Below are positions 4,810-6,438 of a stretch of DNA of 6,438 nt, one piece after another; position 1 is the first letter of the stretch; every line of letters starts with the position of its first letter. This DNA comes from CAYURP01 sp964447175 (GTDB lineage Bacteria > Zixibacteria > MSB-5A5 > SM23-73-2). The DNA lies in contig CAYURP010000076.1 in NCBI GenBank assembly GCA_964447175.1, forward strand, positions 1-6,438, given 5' to 3'. The position numbers and the translations under genes were made by a program. The notes beneath the pieces were generated by a model. The model was not told where the DNA came from, made no database searches, and saw only the letters and a program-made list of their open reading frames with translations.

Positions 4810-6438
4810 TTACTCTTGTTTGTCTATGAAATTCTGGATACCCTGGTAAATTGACTCCACGATCTTTGTCTGGAAATCGGTGCTTTTTAACAATGCTTCC
4901 TGTTCTGGCAGGATAATGAAAGCACACTCCACTAAAACGGATAAAAGCTGTGAGGGACGGGTTAGGGCTAAGTTAGCGTAATATAATCCGTAATCGGGTA
5001 TGTCTAACTCCCTGGTTAGTTCCTCCTGGATACTTCTTGCCAGAGGCTGGCTCTGAGGATGATAATAATAGGTGCTGACTCCGTTGTTGTAAAATGGATT
5101 GACTCCATCGGGCAAGGCGTTGTTGTGGACGCTGATTAGAATGTCGCAGTCGTTTTCTATGGCGGTTTTGGGACGGTCATAAAGGGGAACGTGCTCCATT
5201 CCATATCGGGTCATTATTACCTCTGCTCCTTTTTTTTGCAGGATGTATCTTAACTTCTGGGCAATTTGCAGGTTGACTGTTCTTTCGTCCAGTCCGGTGG
5301 GACCTATTGCTCCCGGATCTTTGGAATGACCGGGATCGATGCATATCTTCAACCCTTTTAATTTCTTTTCCACCCTGGGTTGATCATTTATCTCCAATAT
5401 TAGCGAGTTCTCAGAATAGAATGCATCATATCCCCAGGGCTGAGAGTTATTCAAGTCTACTTTCAACCTGTAAACGTCCTTTTTGGGCTGAGACCACTTT
5501 ATCCCTTTGATTAACTTGTCCTGGGTGTCATACCTGATCCAATCTGTGCTTGAGGTGGCATAGTATATATCCAGAATTAAAGATGAGGGATTCATCTCCT
5601 GTTCCACCTTGAAAGGCAGCCGTTGCCTGAGCTGTATCTCCACCTGAGTTTTTCCGTCTAACTTCTGGGTTCGGATGTAGGTTATGGAAGAATAGGGAAC
5701 TGGTGTGCCCAGAGGAAGTAATCTTATACTGTCCTGCTCCACCCAGGCATCCTCGTCCTCGGAAAGTTTTAGCCTGACCCACTTTCCCATTTTGCCGGTG
5801 GTAATGGCTCTTATTCCTGCTGGCTGATACAACAGGGTGTAACCTAATTTGGGGCCGGTTCGGGCTATCAGGGTGGGGTCAATAAATTCCACAACCTGAG
5901 GCACCTGTCCTAATCCTATGGATACTCTTCCTTCAGCTGTATCGAAGATGCTGGCAAAGGTTCTACTGCTGTCAATAAATGTCTCCGGGGGAAGATGTAT
6001 GCCTAAAGTCTGGGGTGCTGTGGGCAACAACTTGGACAACCTGAAGATCACCCGGGCTGAGTCGATACGGTCAGATGCCCCTATCCGGTAAGAACCAATA
6101 TAGGTTCCCTCAGGCAAAAAGTTTTTTCCTCTTTTACCGTTTCCGAAAACGCCCTCACCCCAGTAGGGTTGGGAGGAGAGGACCGCTTCGGTCATGGGCA
6201 AAAATGAAGTGAGACCATCTATTTTGAAAAAAGCCTGACATCCGGGCGTCCCCTTAAGACTTACCTGGAGCATATCACCTGAGGCTAAAAATACTTCCTC
6301 TTTAGGCAGGGTTTTTTCCTTTTCTATTTTTAACGTGTCTAAAGTAACTGAGGACAGGAGGGGTGGAACTTTCACTTTTATTGTTTTTTGGGTGGTGCCG
6401 GTTATGTTGTAGGCTTCCAGATTGAATTCAAAATCGCC
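4810..6438 (-). CDS. N-acetylmuramoyl-L-alanine amidase (Amidase_3) with AMIN-like and SH3-like regions, 5' partial
   Basis: A zinc-dependent periplasmic enzyme that cleaves the amide bond between MurNAc and the stem peptide. The frame is open to the right edge: 21 in-frame codons (G-D-F-E-F-N...) lie before the GTG at 6373-6375, so the N-terminus is cut off. Numbering below is from that GTG. Domain order: an unrecognised beta-rich region (about 25-150), an SH3-like stretch (about 160-222) and an AMIN-like beta region (about 230-332). The catalytic Amidase_3 domain runs from about 341 to 521. Its zinc ligands appear as D-P-G-H350, E364 in GLDERTVN and H417 in SVHNNA. The catalytic Glu is E483 in VLVECAF. 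All key residues are present, so an active enzyme is likely. AMIN domains target cell-wall amidases to septal or envelope sites. AmiA/AmiB/AmiC cannot be distinguished. No regulatory helix inserted at the active site is obvious. Confidence 0.93.
   Translation of the reverse strand, partial: GDFEFNLEAYNITGTTQKTIKVKVPPLLSSVTLDTLKIEKEKTLPKEEVFLASGDMLQVSLKGTPGCQAFFKIDGLTSFLPMTEAVLSSQPYWGEGVFGNGKRGKNFLPEGTYIGSYRIGASDRIDSARVIFRLSKLLPTAPQTLGIHLPPETFIDSSRTFASIFDTAEGRVSIGLGQVPQVVEFIDPTLIARTGPKLGYTLLYQPAGIRAITTGKMGKWVRLKLSEDEDAWVEQDSIRLLPLGTPVPYSSITYIRTQKLDGKTQVEIQLRQRLPFKVEQEMNPSSLILDIYYATSSTDWIRYDTQDKLIKGIKWSQPKKDVYRLKVDLNNSQPWGYDAFYSENSLILEINDQPRVEKKLKGLKICIDPGHSKDPGAIGPTGLDERTVNLQIAQKLRYILQKKGAEVIMTRYGMEHVPLYDRPKTAIENDCDILISVHNNALPDGVNPFYNNGVSTYYYHPQSQPLARSIQEELTRELDIPDYGLYYANLALTRPSQLLSVLVECAFIILPEQEALLKSTDFQTKIVESIYQGIQNFIDKQE

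Noticed and set aside
5528..5782. 84-codon minus-strand ORF within the amidase gene in another frame
   Set aside because: It overlaps the conserved amidase frame completely and has no family signature.

Overview
The window looks like a chromosomal stretch from a Gram-negative-type (diderm) bacterium with mid-range GC. Two things point to a diderm: an outer-membrane-type protein with a signal peptide and an aromatic C-terminal residue, and a zinc-dependent peptidoglycan amidase. The oxidoreductase subunit at the left edge, related to heterodisulfide reductase, is common in anaerobic or facultative lineages. Phylum cannot be fixed from this sequence. A member of the FCB group, a deltaproteobacterium or an uncultured candidate phylum would all fit. 

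Left part (1-1019, + strand): the 3' part of a CCG-domain iron-sulfur protein (HdrB/GlpC/DsrK type). It keeps the end of the first cysteine motif, a complete second motif and an unusual Met/Pro-rich C-terminal tail. The gene starts before the window. 

Centre (1075-3139, + strand): a compact cassette with its own AT-rich promoter. It encodes a DGQHR/DndB-like protein of the ParB-like superfamily and, one base after its stop codon, a HEPN-like protein with an R-x4-H RNase-type motif. A 36-codon ORF overlaps the HEPN stop as ATGA. Arrangement and families suggest a small toxin-antitoxin or phage-defence module. This is the best candidate here for an undescribed system. 

Right-centre (3164-4800): a minus-strand gene for a secreted, glycine-zipper, outer-membrane-barrel-like protein (3270-4280). 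Two decayed N-terminal fragments of a four-helix-bundle (S23/IVP-like) gene flank it in the same orientation (3164-3231 and 4455-4588). The 530-base gap that follows is rich in short repeats: a perfect 28-bp palindrome, three ATTAACC-type heptamers, a REP-like GC hairpin, a 28-bp direct repeat and a further inverted repeat. 

Right part (4810-6438, minus strand): most of an N-acetylmuramoyl-L-alanine amidase (Amidase_3) with N-terminal beta-rich, SH3-like and AMIN-like regions. Its reading frame stays open past the right edge, so the N-terminus and any signal peptide lie outside. 

The central cassette does not obviously work with its neighbours. Together with the repeats and gene relics, it suggests an accessory stretch inserted between housekeeping genes.
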